Assembly (NCBI RefSeq): GCF_032911225.1
Contig: NZ_CP136600.1
Location: 1,364,001 to 1,428,000, forward strand
DNA: 64,000 bases
Direction of reading: 5' to 3'
Source of the DNA: Thalassotalea fonticola
GTDB lineage: Bacteria > Pseudomonadota > Gammaproteobacteria > Enterobacterales > Alteromonadaceae
In this document: positions 10,151-18,302 of the stretch, in pieces
Position numbering within the stretch: position 1 is the first letter of the stretch
How the letters are laid out: each line of letters begins with the position of its first letter
Notes under the pieces: generated by a model
Told to the model about the DNA's origin: nothing
The model's input: only the letters and a program-made list of their open reading frames with translations
The model's database searches: none
Translations under genes and position numbers: made by a program

Positions 10151-10178
10151 AATAGCCACTGTAAAAAACAATGGCTTT
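10151..10178 (-). terminator. Terminator of the five-gene secreted-protein operon
   Basis: On the minus strand AGCCATTG / CAGTGGCT (8-bp stem with one G-U pair, 7-nt loop) followed by ATTTTC, just after the Tat-peptide gene. Confidence 0.55.
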
Positions 10179-10191
10179 AATAAGATGAATT

Positions 10192-10374
10192 CTAAATAAT
10201 GTCGCTAGGGCCAGTATCGGAGTTCATTGCTTTCGAAGTTATCGGGGTCATTAACGCGGTCACTGCCATCGGGGTGACTATGGCCAGTTTACCGTATTTT
10301 TTGATAAAATTGCGGCGATTTTCCTGCTTTTGTTGCTCTACTTCACCAGTACTAGTCTTATTTTTACTACTCAT
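10192..10374 (-). CDS. 60-residue Tat-signal micropeptide
   Basis: 60 residues. After a polar, charged N-terminus comes a twin-arginine motif (RRNFIKK, residues 21-27), a hydrophobic stretch (about 31-45) and an Ala-x-Ala-like region (SKA), leaving only about 10 residues after a predicted cleavage site. It is almost entirely a Tat export signal. It is the last gene of a tightly spaced operon, 11 bp after the FN3 lipoprotein stop, so it is probably translated. It could be a membrane-retained peptide, a secreted decapeptide, or a signal sequence left after loss of a larger enzyme. The sequence after the stop offers no obvious continuation. The function is unknown. Confidence 0.6.
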   Translation of the reverse strand: MSSKNKTSTGEVEQQKQENRRNFIKKYGKLAIVTPMAVTALMTPITSKAMNSDTGPSDII

Positions 10375-10385
10375 CAGCTTCCCCT

Positions 10386-10928
10386 TTAATCTTCTAATTT
10401 GACTTGTTTAACTAAGTCGGCTTGTAATTTGGCCGATAAATCACTCAATGTTTCGCCGTTTTGATAAACCGCTTGCACTTTGTAACTGTGCAACGACTCA
10501 CTTAATCCCGGATGAGTAAATCGGGTATTACTTGTGGTAAACAGCACGTCAGTTTGATCGACGTTTTCGCCTTCGTTGTAGTACACATTGTATGCCGTAG
10601 CTTCTGCGATATAGGCCCAATTTAGGCTAATGTTGCTACCGTTACTGGTGATTTTCAAACTCGTAGGGATGGCTGAATCAGGGTCGATAACGGCATTATT
10701 ATCACTCTCGATAGATTCAGGTGTATCATTATTATCTGTTGGTTCGGTAGCAGTATCTGATTCAATATTACTCCCATCTACGGGATCTGTATCAGAGTTG
10801 ATGCTATCTTCCGGCAACACAGTTTCCGGTGGCAATTCTTCGTTTGGTTCTACCTGGCTTTCGCCACCACATGCTGTCAATAACATCGCGGTGAACAGCA
10901 GTGGAAGTTTATTGTTGATCATATTCAA
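10386..10928 (-). CDS. FN3-domain lipoprotein
   Basis: 180 residues. Lipobox LLTACGG (Cys near residue 20), then a ~65-residue acidic spacer rich in Glu, Asp, Ser and Thr, and a single fibronectin type III-like domain (about 90-170; hallmarks ISLNWAYIAEATAYNVYY and YKVQAVYQNGE). The design is that of a surface lipoprotein holding a small binding domain away from the membrane on a flexible stalk. AGGA lies about 7 nt before the ATG. It is 13 bp downstream of the previous gene and 11 bp upstream of the Tat peptide. There is no catalytic motif. It probably belongs to a surface complex with its operon partners. Confidence 0.75.
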   Translation of the reverse strand: MNMINNKLPLLFTAMLLTACGGESQVEPNEELPPETVLPEDSINSDTDPVDGSNIESDTATEPTDNNDTPESIESDNNAVIDPDSAIPTSLKITSNGSNISLNWAYIAEATAYNVYYNEGENVDQTDVLFTTSNTRFTHPGLSESLHSYKVQAVYQNGETLSDLSAKLQADLVKQVKLED

Positions 10929-10941
10929 GTCCTGTTATTGC

Positions 10942-11889
10942 TTATGGCGTTTCAACGGTCAAGCGGCGACCATCAGTGAAATAATAGCCGGCTTCTGCCT
11001 GGCCCATGAAATTCAATGAGCCGGCAAGAATCGTACTAATCCTTTTAATTAAACCATCATCGGTGTCTTTTAAGCTGGTACTGTAAAAGCGCAGCGCTAA
11101 TAAATGCGCACCATCACCATAGGCCGGAATGGTAAAATCGGCACTGGTAAATTGTAAATGAGAGGTGGTTTCCCCTTGATAGTGGTAATCGGTAAAGCTA
11201 TGCGTGCTTAGCATTGTGCTGGCTAATACACCGGAGTTTGCGACTTCATCAAGGTTGGTAAATTCAGCACTAGCACAGGCTGGGTCGGCAGCGCTCACTA
11301 AGCCACAATTGTCGATAACCACTTTGCTTTTTAGGTCTTCATACGCTAAAACGGTCCAGCGAACCTTATAGTCACCGGCAGATAAAGCACCGATTAGTGG
11401 TGTTGTGAATGTGGTATCGGTACTGGCAAACACTTGAACGTCTTCCACTAAAGGGCTCAACCTGCGAGCGGCTTCTTTGGCTGTGGATTGCTGAAAATAA
11501 TTACTGACAAAAATTGGTAATGTTATGCCCGCCGTAGCATCGTTTACCTCCAATAACATGCCCTGAAAGTTATGATCGAGTTGCTCGTAAGTAAAAACAA
11601 CATAACATTCACCGTTAGCAGGGATACTTGTCTGGCAAGAGCTATCAACATAGGTAATATTATCTGTTGCATTGTTGTCTCTCATCACTGCAATCTGTCC
11701 GGTTAAATCAACCGCCGTTGCATAATTATTGACGATGGTCACCGTTGTAGTTTTTGTACTGAGCTCATTCTCTTCTTGCAGGGAAAAATAGATTTGCTCT
11801 TGGCTGACGTCTAATGTTGCCAATGCAGGGGTCAAAAAGGTTGTGCTGATAAGTGCAACAACCGTGGCAGTTTTATGTATTAATTTCAT
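10942..11889 (-). CDS. Secreted beta-rich protein, paralogue of the upstream gene product
   Basis: 315 residues with a clear signal peptide (cleavage near ALA at 22-24). The N-terminal half is Ig-like (choice-of-anchor style, with VTIVNN and a Cys pair CQTSIPANGEC). The C-terminal half shares spaced motifs with the neighbouring 487-residue protein: (K/Q)xAxRRxxPL, a central two-Cys stretch, FT(I/M)PAYxxx, and a final ISxIxAG...DGR. It lacks that protein's N-terminal jelly-roll domain. The gap to the upstream gene is 11 bp. No enzyme motif is visible. It is probably a secreted or surface glycan-binding or structural component. The family is not recognised. Confidence 0.75.
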   Translation of the reverse strand: MKLIHKTATVVALISTTFLTPALATLDVSQEQIYFSLQEENELSTKTTTVTIVNNYATAVDLTGQIAVMRDNNATDNITYVDSSCQTSIPANGECYVVFTYEQLDHNFQGMLLEVNDATAGITLPIFVSNYFQQSTAKEAARRLSPLVEDVQVFASTDTTFTTPLIGALSAGDYKVRWTVLAYEDLKSKVVIDNCGLVSAADPACASAEFTNLDEVANSGVLASTMLSTHSFTDYHYQGETTSHLQFTSADFTIPAYGDGAHLLALRFYSTSLKDTDDGLIKRISTILAGSLNFMGQAEAGYYFTDGRRLTVETP

Positions 11890-11900
11890 CGCAATTTTCC

Positions 11901-13364
11901 TTACTGTGCAGCTTCAATGATAATTTTACGGCCTAAACCATCAGCGAGTGACATACCCTGTCCGCCGGCAGCAATGACAGAGATGAAATGGTGCTTCATC
12001 GCTTCGTCGACATCAGCGCGGTAATACACTCGGGCAACAAGATTGTTACTGTAGGCAGGCATGGTGATGGTGCCGGTAAACTCGGTCACTGAAGAGGCAT
12101 AACTGTTATAGGTGGTTGCCCCAGTAGTAGCGTAACCGGCTGTAGCTTCAACCCAGCCAATGTTGCTGCCAAAACCTGCGGCACAACTTTCAGCAGTGGT
12201 GTCAGCACAATCGAAAAGCGCGATGATAGTGCGATAAGAGTCGTGGTAACCATCGATGTTAAATTTAGCATCATAAGCAGTGCCCGCAATCGGCAGAGCC
12301 GCGATCGGGGTGTCGGTGCCCAAATCTGTCACTCTGAAATTCTTCAGTAGCGGCGCAATTCTACGCTTAGCTTGCTCTGCTGTGGCTTCAGCGCTAATAT
12401 CTTTAATAAAAAGAGGGAATCTACGAGTTGTATTATCCAGATCCGCATATAGGTACTTTATGCGAAAAATGTCATGATTTGGTACCGTCGTGGCAGTTTT
12501 TAGTTGGATTAAGGTAAACTCACAGGATTGGCCAGTAGCTAACACGGTATTGCTATTACAAGTACTGTTGGTTTTATTATATTCTTCATATAATATCCCA
12601 TTCGGTGCTGTATCATTACCTTTGAAGGTAAAATCGTACGAGCCTTCATTGGTAATGGTGATGATTTGCTTTCTGTTTGTTACGTTGCCTCCGCCTTTAA
12701 CGATAAAATAACTTGGACTAACGCTAAAGCCTTTCGTGCCAGAAAAATTAACTTGTGGCTGGTTAAAGCCTTCTTGCGCAGCACTGCTAAAAAAATCTAC
12801 CGAGTTAGCATTGGCGCTAATGGTAAGCGCAAAGCTATAATCGCCGGCACTGGTGATCAAGTCGGTAATATCTATGGTGTATAGCTCACCTTGTGCAGTA
12901 TCAAGTACTTTATCAAGTTGAGTGACATCGAATGATTTGAGTACGGTTGCACCATAGCTGACACTTGGCGCAGTACTGCTGTTAACCTGCGTTTCGTCCC
13001 AAGTGGTGTTGGAAGCTTGCCTTAGCTCGACTGTGGTGTCGCCAGCAACTTGTCGAGCAGACAATACCAATTCGACTTTCGTAACGCCCGTAGGGCTATA
13101 CTGCGCAACGTTGAATTGTACGTAGGCAACCTTTGCTGAAGCGGCATCATTTAGATCTTTAATGGAGATGAATTGTCTGTTGCTCCAGTTGTTATCGATA
13201 TTAGCAGCGTTGCTGTAATTATCTTTATCAAAGCCGACGCTTGTATTCACATTGATAGTGGCTGCATCAGCCATTCCAGTAGATAATAGGGTCAATACCA
13301 AAGCGCACTTAACGGCATCGACGAATCTACGATGACACAGTCGTTTTTTTAACTTAAATCTCAT
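11901..13364 (-). CDS. Secreted protein with DNRLRE/CBM96-like jelly-roll domain
   Basis: 487 residues. The signal peptide follows a basic N-terminus (hydrophobic segment about 18-33, ending ADA). Residues ~35-205 have the features of a DNRLRE-type (CBM96-like) jelly roll: an N-terminal strand, AYVQFNV, VELVLSARQ, a WDETQVN segment, and a closing ITDLITSAGDYSFALT. This is followed by an Ig-like segment (ITITNEGSYDF) with a Cys pair, and a C-terminal domain shared with the next gene product. CBM96-type domains occur in polysaccharide-degrading systems, so a glycan-binding role is a reasonable inference. It is probably second in the operon that starts with the EF-hand gene. Confidence 0.72.
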   Translation of the reverse strand: MRFKLKKRLCHRRFVDAVKCALVLTLLSTGMADAATINVNTSVGFDKDNYSNAANIDNNWSNRQFISIKDLNDAASAKVAYVQFNVAQYSPTGVTKVELVLSARQVAGDTTVELRQASNTTWDETQVNSSTAPSVSYGATVLKSFDVTQLDKVLDTAQGELYTIDITDLITSAGDYSFALTISANANSVDFFSSAAQEGFNQPQVNFSGTKGFSVSPSYFIVKGGGNVTNRKQIITITNEGSYDFTFKGNDTAPNGILYEEYNKTNSTCNSNTVLATGQSCEFTLIQLKTATTVPNHDIFRIKYLYADLDNTTRRFPLFIKDISAEATAEQAKRRIAPLLKNFRVTDLGTDTPIAALPIAGTAYDAKFNIDGYHDSYRTIIALFDCADTTAESCAAGFGSNIGWVEATAGYATTGATTYNSYASSVTEFTGTITMPAYSNNLVARVYYRADVDEAMKHHFISVIAAGGQGMSLADGLGRKIIIEAAQ

Positions 13365-13437
13365 AATTGGGTATTCCCCTTCAGTGGTAATTTATTGTTT
13401 TTCACTATGATAGCGATGGCTTGAACCCGGTAGGTTG

Positions 13438-13475
13438 GTTAACTCAAGGCAGCCATTACACTGCCAAGAGTTAAC
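13438..13475. other. Intercistronic stem-loop
   Basis: Symmetrical inverted repeat GTTAACTC-AA-GGCAG / CTGCC-AA-GAGTTAAC with an 8-nt loop between the EF-hand gene and the jelly-roll protein gene. There is no T-run on either strand, so it is more likely an mRNA processing or stability element, or an attenuator, than a full terminator. Confidence 0.5.
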
Positions 13476-13512
13476 ACGGTTGGGATCGTTCAAATTAACT
13501 GCAGCTTGCTCA

Positions 13513-13821
13513 TTACTTATTTTTCGGCTTAGTTTTTTTATTTGATTTTTTGGCTGGCGCAGTAAACTCTTCTAGGCTTATTTTGCCGTCACTATTTCTA
13601 TCTTTGCGCTTAAAACCATTTTTCAGCATTTGGTTTTGCTGTTTGCTGTCGGTAATATTTAACCTGACAAAGTGATTGTCCAAATTCACTTTAAATTCCG
13701 ACATGCTCAGGTGCTGGTCCTGATCGACATCTAATTTATTAAAACGTTCGGCTTTACTTGCCTGACTAGCAAAGCTGGTTAATAAAAGTATGCTTAGACT
13801 AATTAATGATATTTTTTTCAT
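13513..13821 (-). CDS. Secreted EF-hand calcium-binding protein
   Basis: 102 residues. Signal peptide ending SFASQA (about 21), then two canonical EF-hand loops: DVDQDQHLSMSEF (31-43) and DRNSDGKISLEEF (74-86), with Asp/Asn/Ser at the calcium positions and Glu at position 12 of each. The C-terminus is a Lys-rich tail (KKSNKKTKPKNK), like the basic tails on three sulfatases of this locus. It is the first gene after a locus-type ECF promoter (13945-13975) and probably leads the operon running to 10192. It may be a periplasmic or extracellular calcium sensor or scaffold; many marine sulfated glycans are held by calcium. Confidence 0.82.
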   Translation of the reverse strand: MKKISLISLSILLLTSFASQASKAERFNKLDVDQDQHLSMSEFKVNLDNHFVRLNITDSKQQNQMLKNGFKRKDRNSDGKISLEEFTAPAKKSNKKTKPKNK

Positions 13822-13944
13822 GTTTTGGGCTCTCTTGTAAATAATGACTTTGCTTTGATTTTTTATTAACGATTAAAATTTCAATTTTAATTTCAGGCCT
13901 TACCAGGAAGATAAAATTTTAAAATTAACCGTAGCGCGTTTATA

Positions 13945-13975
13945 TAAAGAGTGTTTTAAACTGAAAAATCCGTAA
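13945..13975 (-). promoter_or_regulatory. ECF-type promoter, site 1 (EF-hand operon)
   Basis: Minus strand TTACGGA-16 nt-ACTCTTTA, ~124 bp before the EF-hand start codon. It matches the motif found throughout the locus. Confidence 0.75.
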
Positions 13976-14059
13976 TGTTTTTCTTATTTTTTTAATTTTT
14001 ATTTAAAAATTACGAATGAGTTAAGAAAGTTCAGAGCGTCACGCTAGGTAGCTTGAATA

Positions 14060-14085
14060 GTGCCTTTATGAAAATATAAAGGCAC
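14060..14085. terminator. Hairpin after the large unknown enzyme gene
   Basis: Perfect 10-bp inverted repeat GTGCCTTTAT / ATAAAGGCAC with a 6-nt loop, 58 bp past the stop at 14143. It lacks a good T-run. Confidence 0.4.
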
Positions 14086-14142
14086 AAGATGAAAATTACT
14101 GAGTGTTGACAATGGCTGAATGACTCAGCCGCCAATTAAGCG

Positions 14143-17100
14143 CTAAAACAGTTGTTCTTTATCTAAGCGAAAATCATCAATAATGATTTCATCGGTACCG
14201 GCAGAAGATTTACTGTTGCGCTTCATCCTAAAAGTGATCACATAGCGGGCATCATTTGGGCGTTTTCGGAAGGTAAACGTAATGTCGCCAGATGTTGCCG
14301 GAAGGATATCCCCAACATCATTGCGGGTTATTATTTTCTCTCCGGCATCATCATAGACATCAATTAAAATTTCAAAATCAGAATCTCGCATAGTGATAAC
14401 TTTAGTTGCCAAACGGAAAATATAGCGAGTCCCTTCGCGGTCATTAGAAACATCAAGCTCAGTACTAAGGCTTTTCCAATTTTTATCACCCTGCCCTAAA
14501 GAAAATCGCAGTGAATTAGTCCCTTTCAGTACTTTTTCTGGATCGGAAGTTAAACTAATTTCACTTGCCGAGCTAAGCCAGCCAGTCATGCCATTTTCGA
14601 AATCGCCATTTATCAACGGCGAGCTAGCACCCAAGCGGACAATAGATAGATCATCAAATAAATACCTATACTCGCCAATTGCTAGTGGCTCAACAACAAA
14701 CGACAAATGCAAGTGAGTGGCTCCCACAGGCTTAGACGTGGTGTTAACAAATTCGACACGGCGATTATTGTCATCGAGGAAATTGCTACTTTGATCAGTT
14801 AAGGTGCCATTATCGGCATTATTATCATTATCCCAAGCAAGGTGTAAATACGCATGACCAGGTGCATCAGTTGTAGAAATAAGTCCATTGCCACGGATGA
14901 TATAACGGGTATTATCAAGATCTAAAGACAGTTCAAGCGTTTGTCTCAAACTAGCCTCAGCAACAAGCACAGTAGCATTCGTTTTAATCTCAGCACTCGC
15001 ACCAACAATACGGCTATTATCGTTATCTGAACTGCCGAATGTAGCGTTACCTAGTTGGCTCCAGCCGGTTAAGCCATTTTCGAAGTTTGAATTGATGAAA
15101 CGCGGAGTAGCAGAGATAACATCGTTAAGTTCCAGTAACTCACCTTCTGGATCTATGGCTTTATATTCGGAGTAGTTTTCTCCTGTAGCTAACTCAAAAG
15201 GTGACAACTGAAATCCCAGTGAGGTTTCATTGCCCTCGGTATCAATACCAATCACCCGGCGCGGCGTAATTTTTGAATAATGTAATTCAACATTTCCGGC
15301 AAGAGAGGTGGATTCAACGAGTTTTGGTAAGTAAAACTCATCACGTATTTCCGCAAGCACGCCAGGATCAATAGTTTCAACCAGACCTAAAGCACCGTAC
15401 CAAAAATCAGCGATGCCAACCGATGGCATAACATAACTTGCATCTGTCATTGACCATCGCGTTAGCATTGAAAGGTTAGGTTCCGTTGAACTATTCAGCA
15501 TTTCTTGTCGTAGCCCATCACGATAGGCCATGTAACCACCTACGACGGGAGCCGTCCAACCTAGCTGACCTAAACCTAATACCGCAGGGAAATGTATGAT
15601 ATTCCCAGGGTGATCACTTGGTCCATCGTTGTAATAATTCCCTGACTTTTCAGGATTATTACCAGCAGAAAATGCGGCAAAATAAGGGGCGCCTAAATCG
15701 TCGCCAGCGGCTCGGGTAGCCGCATAATAGTTACGGTTTTGCTCATTCCAATCGGGATCGTCAAAATGGTGTCGCAGGATCATGGTGCCGCCCATAATTA
15801 TAAAGGCTGAATGAGATGCTCTTATCACCGGTTCGTTTAACAACCAATCACTATAATTCATTTTAGTGCGGGAGTAGACATATTCGGCGTAATCTTGAGT
15901 GGCAAACGGGTCTTGCGCGGCGCCGATATCGCCGTAAAGCCAGGTTTCATTGCTCATTTTGTTATTGACTAAAATAGGGCCATGCTTATCATTGGTCCAG
16001 GTAATACGTTGTTCGGCGCGAATGGTATCACTTGCCCGTTTCATCGTTTGCCGTAAATACTCTTTATAGGCTTGGATATTATCATTGTCAGGATAAAATT
16101 CAGCCGCTTTATACACTGCTGGAATAAACTTCATGCTGATATAAACTTGTGGCTGGGCATTGTCATTACTGACATTACCATTCGATTCGTAATTACGGAC
16201 AAAATGCCCATCAACGGTTTTAACCCCACCTAACGTATCGGGGTGCAAGCCGGCATGACGTTTGATCAATAACTCGATTAGCGGTTCAATGTCAGCATCA
16301 GGGCTCACTTTATCGGCAGCCATCAGCAGATAAATGGCCCAGCCAACATTATCAGCTATGGGGCTAGTGCTTGGACTTTGATCCGCAGCAACGATTTTTC
16401 GAGTAAGAAACCCTTCTGGTACTAAGTTATTACCACCGGTAATAGTGTTAGTCGACGTTAAACTCTTTATTGCCGACACATACTGGCTCAATTCATCTTT
16501 TAACCAAGCATCGAAGTCCAAACGAGTGTCTGTTACATCATGGATGATCGCGGCCTTAGTGTTAGCAAGTAACATTTTGCCGTCGGCTGTCGCTGCGATA
16601 TCGGCTAAATCGGCAGAGAATTCACTATACAGCGATAAACTCGCATCTTTCTCCCCCCGTAAATCATCGGTACTGATCATTAACACACTGGCTTTTATGC
16701 CGTCGTTTTTCAGTAAGTAAAGACCTTCGGTACTGCTGCTACCATAAGTGCGAGCAAACGTAAGCGCTTGTATGTCCGACTCTACAGCAATTGTGTCCAA
16801 CACTACTGTGTCTATAGCGCTACGATAAAGGCTATTTTTTGTAGTTAAATAAAGTGTTTGGCCGGGCATATCAATGGTTAAGCCTGTTACTGCGCTATCA
16901 GTTGCTACTATGTTCCCTATTGGCTGATCGCCTTTAGTATCTGCAACAGCGTTACGAGTTGCATCATAGCGATATAAACCATTCTCGCTACCAACAAACA
17001 ACTCTCCTTTAAAAAATGTCATACCATAACGTTTCGTCCCTGCGTTATCTGCAGATATTGTTAACCGGTCAAAAACACTTAAGACTTTAGTGTTGGTGTT

Positions 17101-17805
17101 ATAAGCGAGAATCGCATCTTTATCCACATCGCTGCTTTTGGTACAAATACCGAGATAAAGAAACCTGCCACTGGGAGTAAAACTCATTGCACAAATAGCG
17201 TTGTCTTCTGATAAGTCAGCACCTGGTAGTAGTGCTTCAATTTCACTACTGGTAATTGAATTTAATAAATTTTGACGAATATCCCGAATTTCAATGAGTT
17301 CGTTATTGGCTATTGCATATTCACCACTAAGTTGAGCGGCAGCAACTAATGATACCGAATCAGTACTCGCATATTGCCAATCATTGATGCGAATATTCTC
17401 ATTTACATACAATTCAGTCGAATTTTTGGCTGCAACGTTAATAGACAAGGTGTTTTGCCTGCTAGCTTGTCCATCAGTGACCTCAATCACTACAGAAGTA
17501 ACCCCGATATCTGTCGTAGCGGGCGTACCTACTAACTCGCCATTAACAACGGCTAACCAGCTCTCAGCACTGACTTTAGTGAAGATTAAGTCATCGTTAT
17601 CGGCATCAGTCGCCAATAATAGTTCCCTAAAAAGCACACCTTCAGTAGCATTGGTATTGGTAATTGTTGGAGTTGTAGGGGCATGGTTAAGCGTTAATTC
17701 TGGCTCTGTTTTTTCTGATGAACCGCCACTACAAGCCGATAGCAAGGAAAGAATAAGGCATATAGAAAAATACTTTATCCGCTTTAATAATTGAATGTAC
17801 AACAT
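14143..17805 (-). CDS. Large multidomain lipoprotein, candidate polysaccharide-degrading enzyme (copy 1)
   Basis: 1220 residues. Lipobox LLSACSGGSS (Cys25), then one He_PIG-type putative Ig domain (about 38-130; ATDADNDDL, WLAVVNGELVGTP). Residues ~145-430 have repeating beta segments like a beta-propeller (FTPSGRFLYLGIC, FFKGELFVGSENGLYRYD). Residues ~450-900 form a long region rich in helices and His/Trp/Tyr motifs (KRHAGLHPDTLGGVKTVDGH, NETWLYGD, ILRHHFDDPDW, GPSDHPGNIIHFPAVLG). Two C-terminal CBM4/9-like jelly rolls follow (NSNFENGLTGW and NGDFENGMTGW). It is paralogous to 47747-51568 from about residue 145 onward. I recognise no CAZy family for the core. Its place in a sulfatase locus suggests a lyase or hydrolase acting on the backbone. 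A locus ECF promoter lies at 17935-17964. Confidence 0.75.
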   Translation of the reverse strand: MLYIQLLKRIKYFSICLILSLLSACSGGSSEKTEPELTLNHAPTTPTITNTNATEGVLFRELLLATDADNDDLIFTKVSAESWLAVVNGELVGTPATTDIGVTSVVIEVTDGQASRQNTLSINVAAKNSTELYVNENIRINDWQYASTDSVSLVAAAQLSGEYAIANNELIEIRDIRQNLLNSITSSEIEALLPGADLSEDNAICAMSFTPSGRFLYLGICTKSSDVDKDAILAYNTNTKVLSVFDRLTISADNAGTKRYGMTFFKGELFVGSENGLYRYDATRNAVADTKGDQPIGNIVATDSAVTGLTIDMPGQTLYLTTKNSLYRSAIDTVVLDTIAVESDIQALTFARTYGSSSTEGLYLLKNDGIKASVLMISTDDLRGEKDASLSLYSEFSADLADIAATADGKMLLANTKAAIIHDVTDTRLDFDAWLKDELSQYVSAIKSLTSTNTITGGNNLVPEGFLTRKIVAADQSPSTSPIADNVGWAIYLLMAADKVSPDADIEPLIELLIKRHAGLHPDTLGGVKTVDGHFVRNYESNGNVSNDNAQPQVYISMKFIPAVYKAAEFYPDNDNIQAYKEYLRQTMKRASDTIRAEQRITWTNDKHGPILVNNKMSNETWLYGDIGAAQDPFATQDYAEYVYSRTKMNYSDWLLNEPVIRASHSAFIIMGGTMILRHHFDDPDWNEQNRNYYAATRAAGDDLGAPYFAAFSAGNNPEKSGNYYNDGPSDHPGNIIHFPAVLGLGQLGWTAPVVGGYMAYRDGLRQEMLNSSTEPNLSMLTRWSMTDASYVMPSVGIADFWYGALGLVETIDPGVLAEIRDEFYLPKLVESTSLAGNVELHYSKITPRRVIGIDTEGNETSLGFQLSPFELATGENYSEYKAIDPEGELLELNDVISATPRFINSNFENGLTGWSQLGNATFGSSDNDNSRIVGASAEIKTNATVLVAEASLRQTLELSLDLDNTRYIIRGNGLISTTDAPGHAYLHLAWDNDNNADNGTLTDQSSNFLDDNNRRVEFVNTTSKPVGATHLHLSFVVEPLAIGEYRYLFDDLSIVRLGASSPLINGDFENGMTGWLSSASEISLTSDPEKVLKGTNSLRFSLGQGDKNWKSLSTELDVSNDREGTRYIFRLATKVITMRDSDFEILIDVYDDAGEKIITRNDVGDILPATSGDITFTFRKRPNDARYVITFRMKRNSKSSAGTDEIIIDDFRLDKEQLF

Positions 17806-17934
17806 GGTAGCTAAGGGCCTCTTTTAAAGTTCAACAGTGATATTTTATTCAGGCCAAGTGTTTATATGCATAACATCATTTTATTATTATCTAACTAATG
17901 GCCTGATAATAAATATTTTTTCATTTCTATCTTA

Positions 17935-17964
17935 TAAAGAGCCGTCAGAATACTATATCCGTAA
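17935..17964 (-). promoter_or_regulatory. ECF-type promoter, site 2 (large enzyme copy 1)
   Basis: Minus strand TTACGGA-15 nt-GCTCTTTA, ~130 bp before the start at 17805. The rest of the 497-bp divergent gap (17806-18302) holds site 3 and otherwise nothing I can name. Confidence 0.82.
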
Positions 17965-18242
17965 CCTTTTTTGTCTTTAATTTCATTTTACGGCTGTACT
18001 AGTGGAAATAATTACGAACTCTGACTATTCCAAACGTTTAATACTATATAGGGGCAAAACTTACTTAATGTACAATATTGAGATAAAGCATACGCTGCCC
18101 AGTTATAATTTAGTTAATACAGCAACCTTCAGTTGCAGCTCTGTACACGTACGATTATTTATCATGCAGATAAAGAAAGAATTTACTAGTACAATCCAGC
18201 AATGATTTTAGACGCCTAACCTGAATTATTAATACTGTTTTT

Positions 18243-18272
18243 TTACGGATAAAGCCCCTTGCCTACTCTTTA
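18243..18272 (+). promoter_or_regulatory. ECF-type promoter, site 3 (sulfatase 1)
   Basis: Plus strand TTACGGA-15 nt-ACTCTTTA, 30 bp before the ATG at 18303. Confidence 0.82.
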
Positions 18273-18302
18273 CTAATAACCATTAATTTAACTGGATATT
18301 AA

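Noticed and set aside
18002..18205. A 67-codon plus-strand frame in the divergent gap before sulfatase 1
   Set aside because: It lies between the two ECF promoter sites with no ribosome site and no recognisable sequence. It is probably chance.
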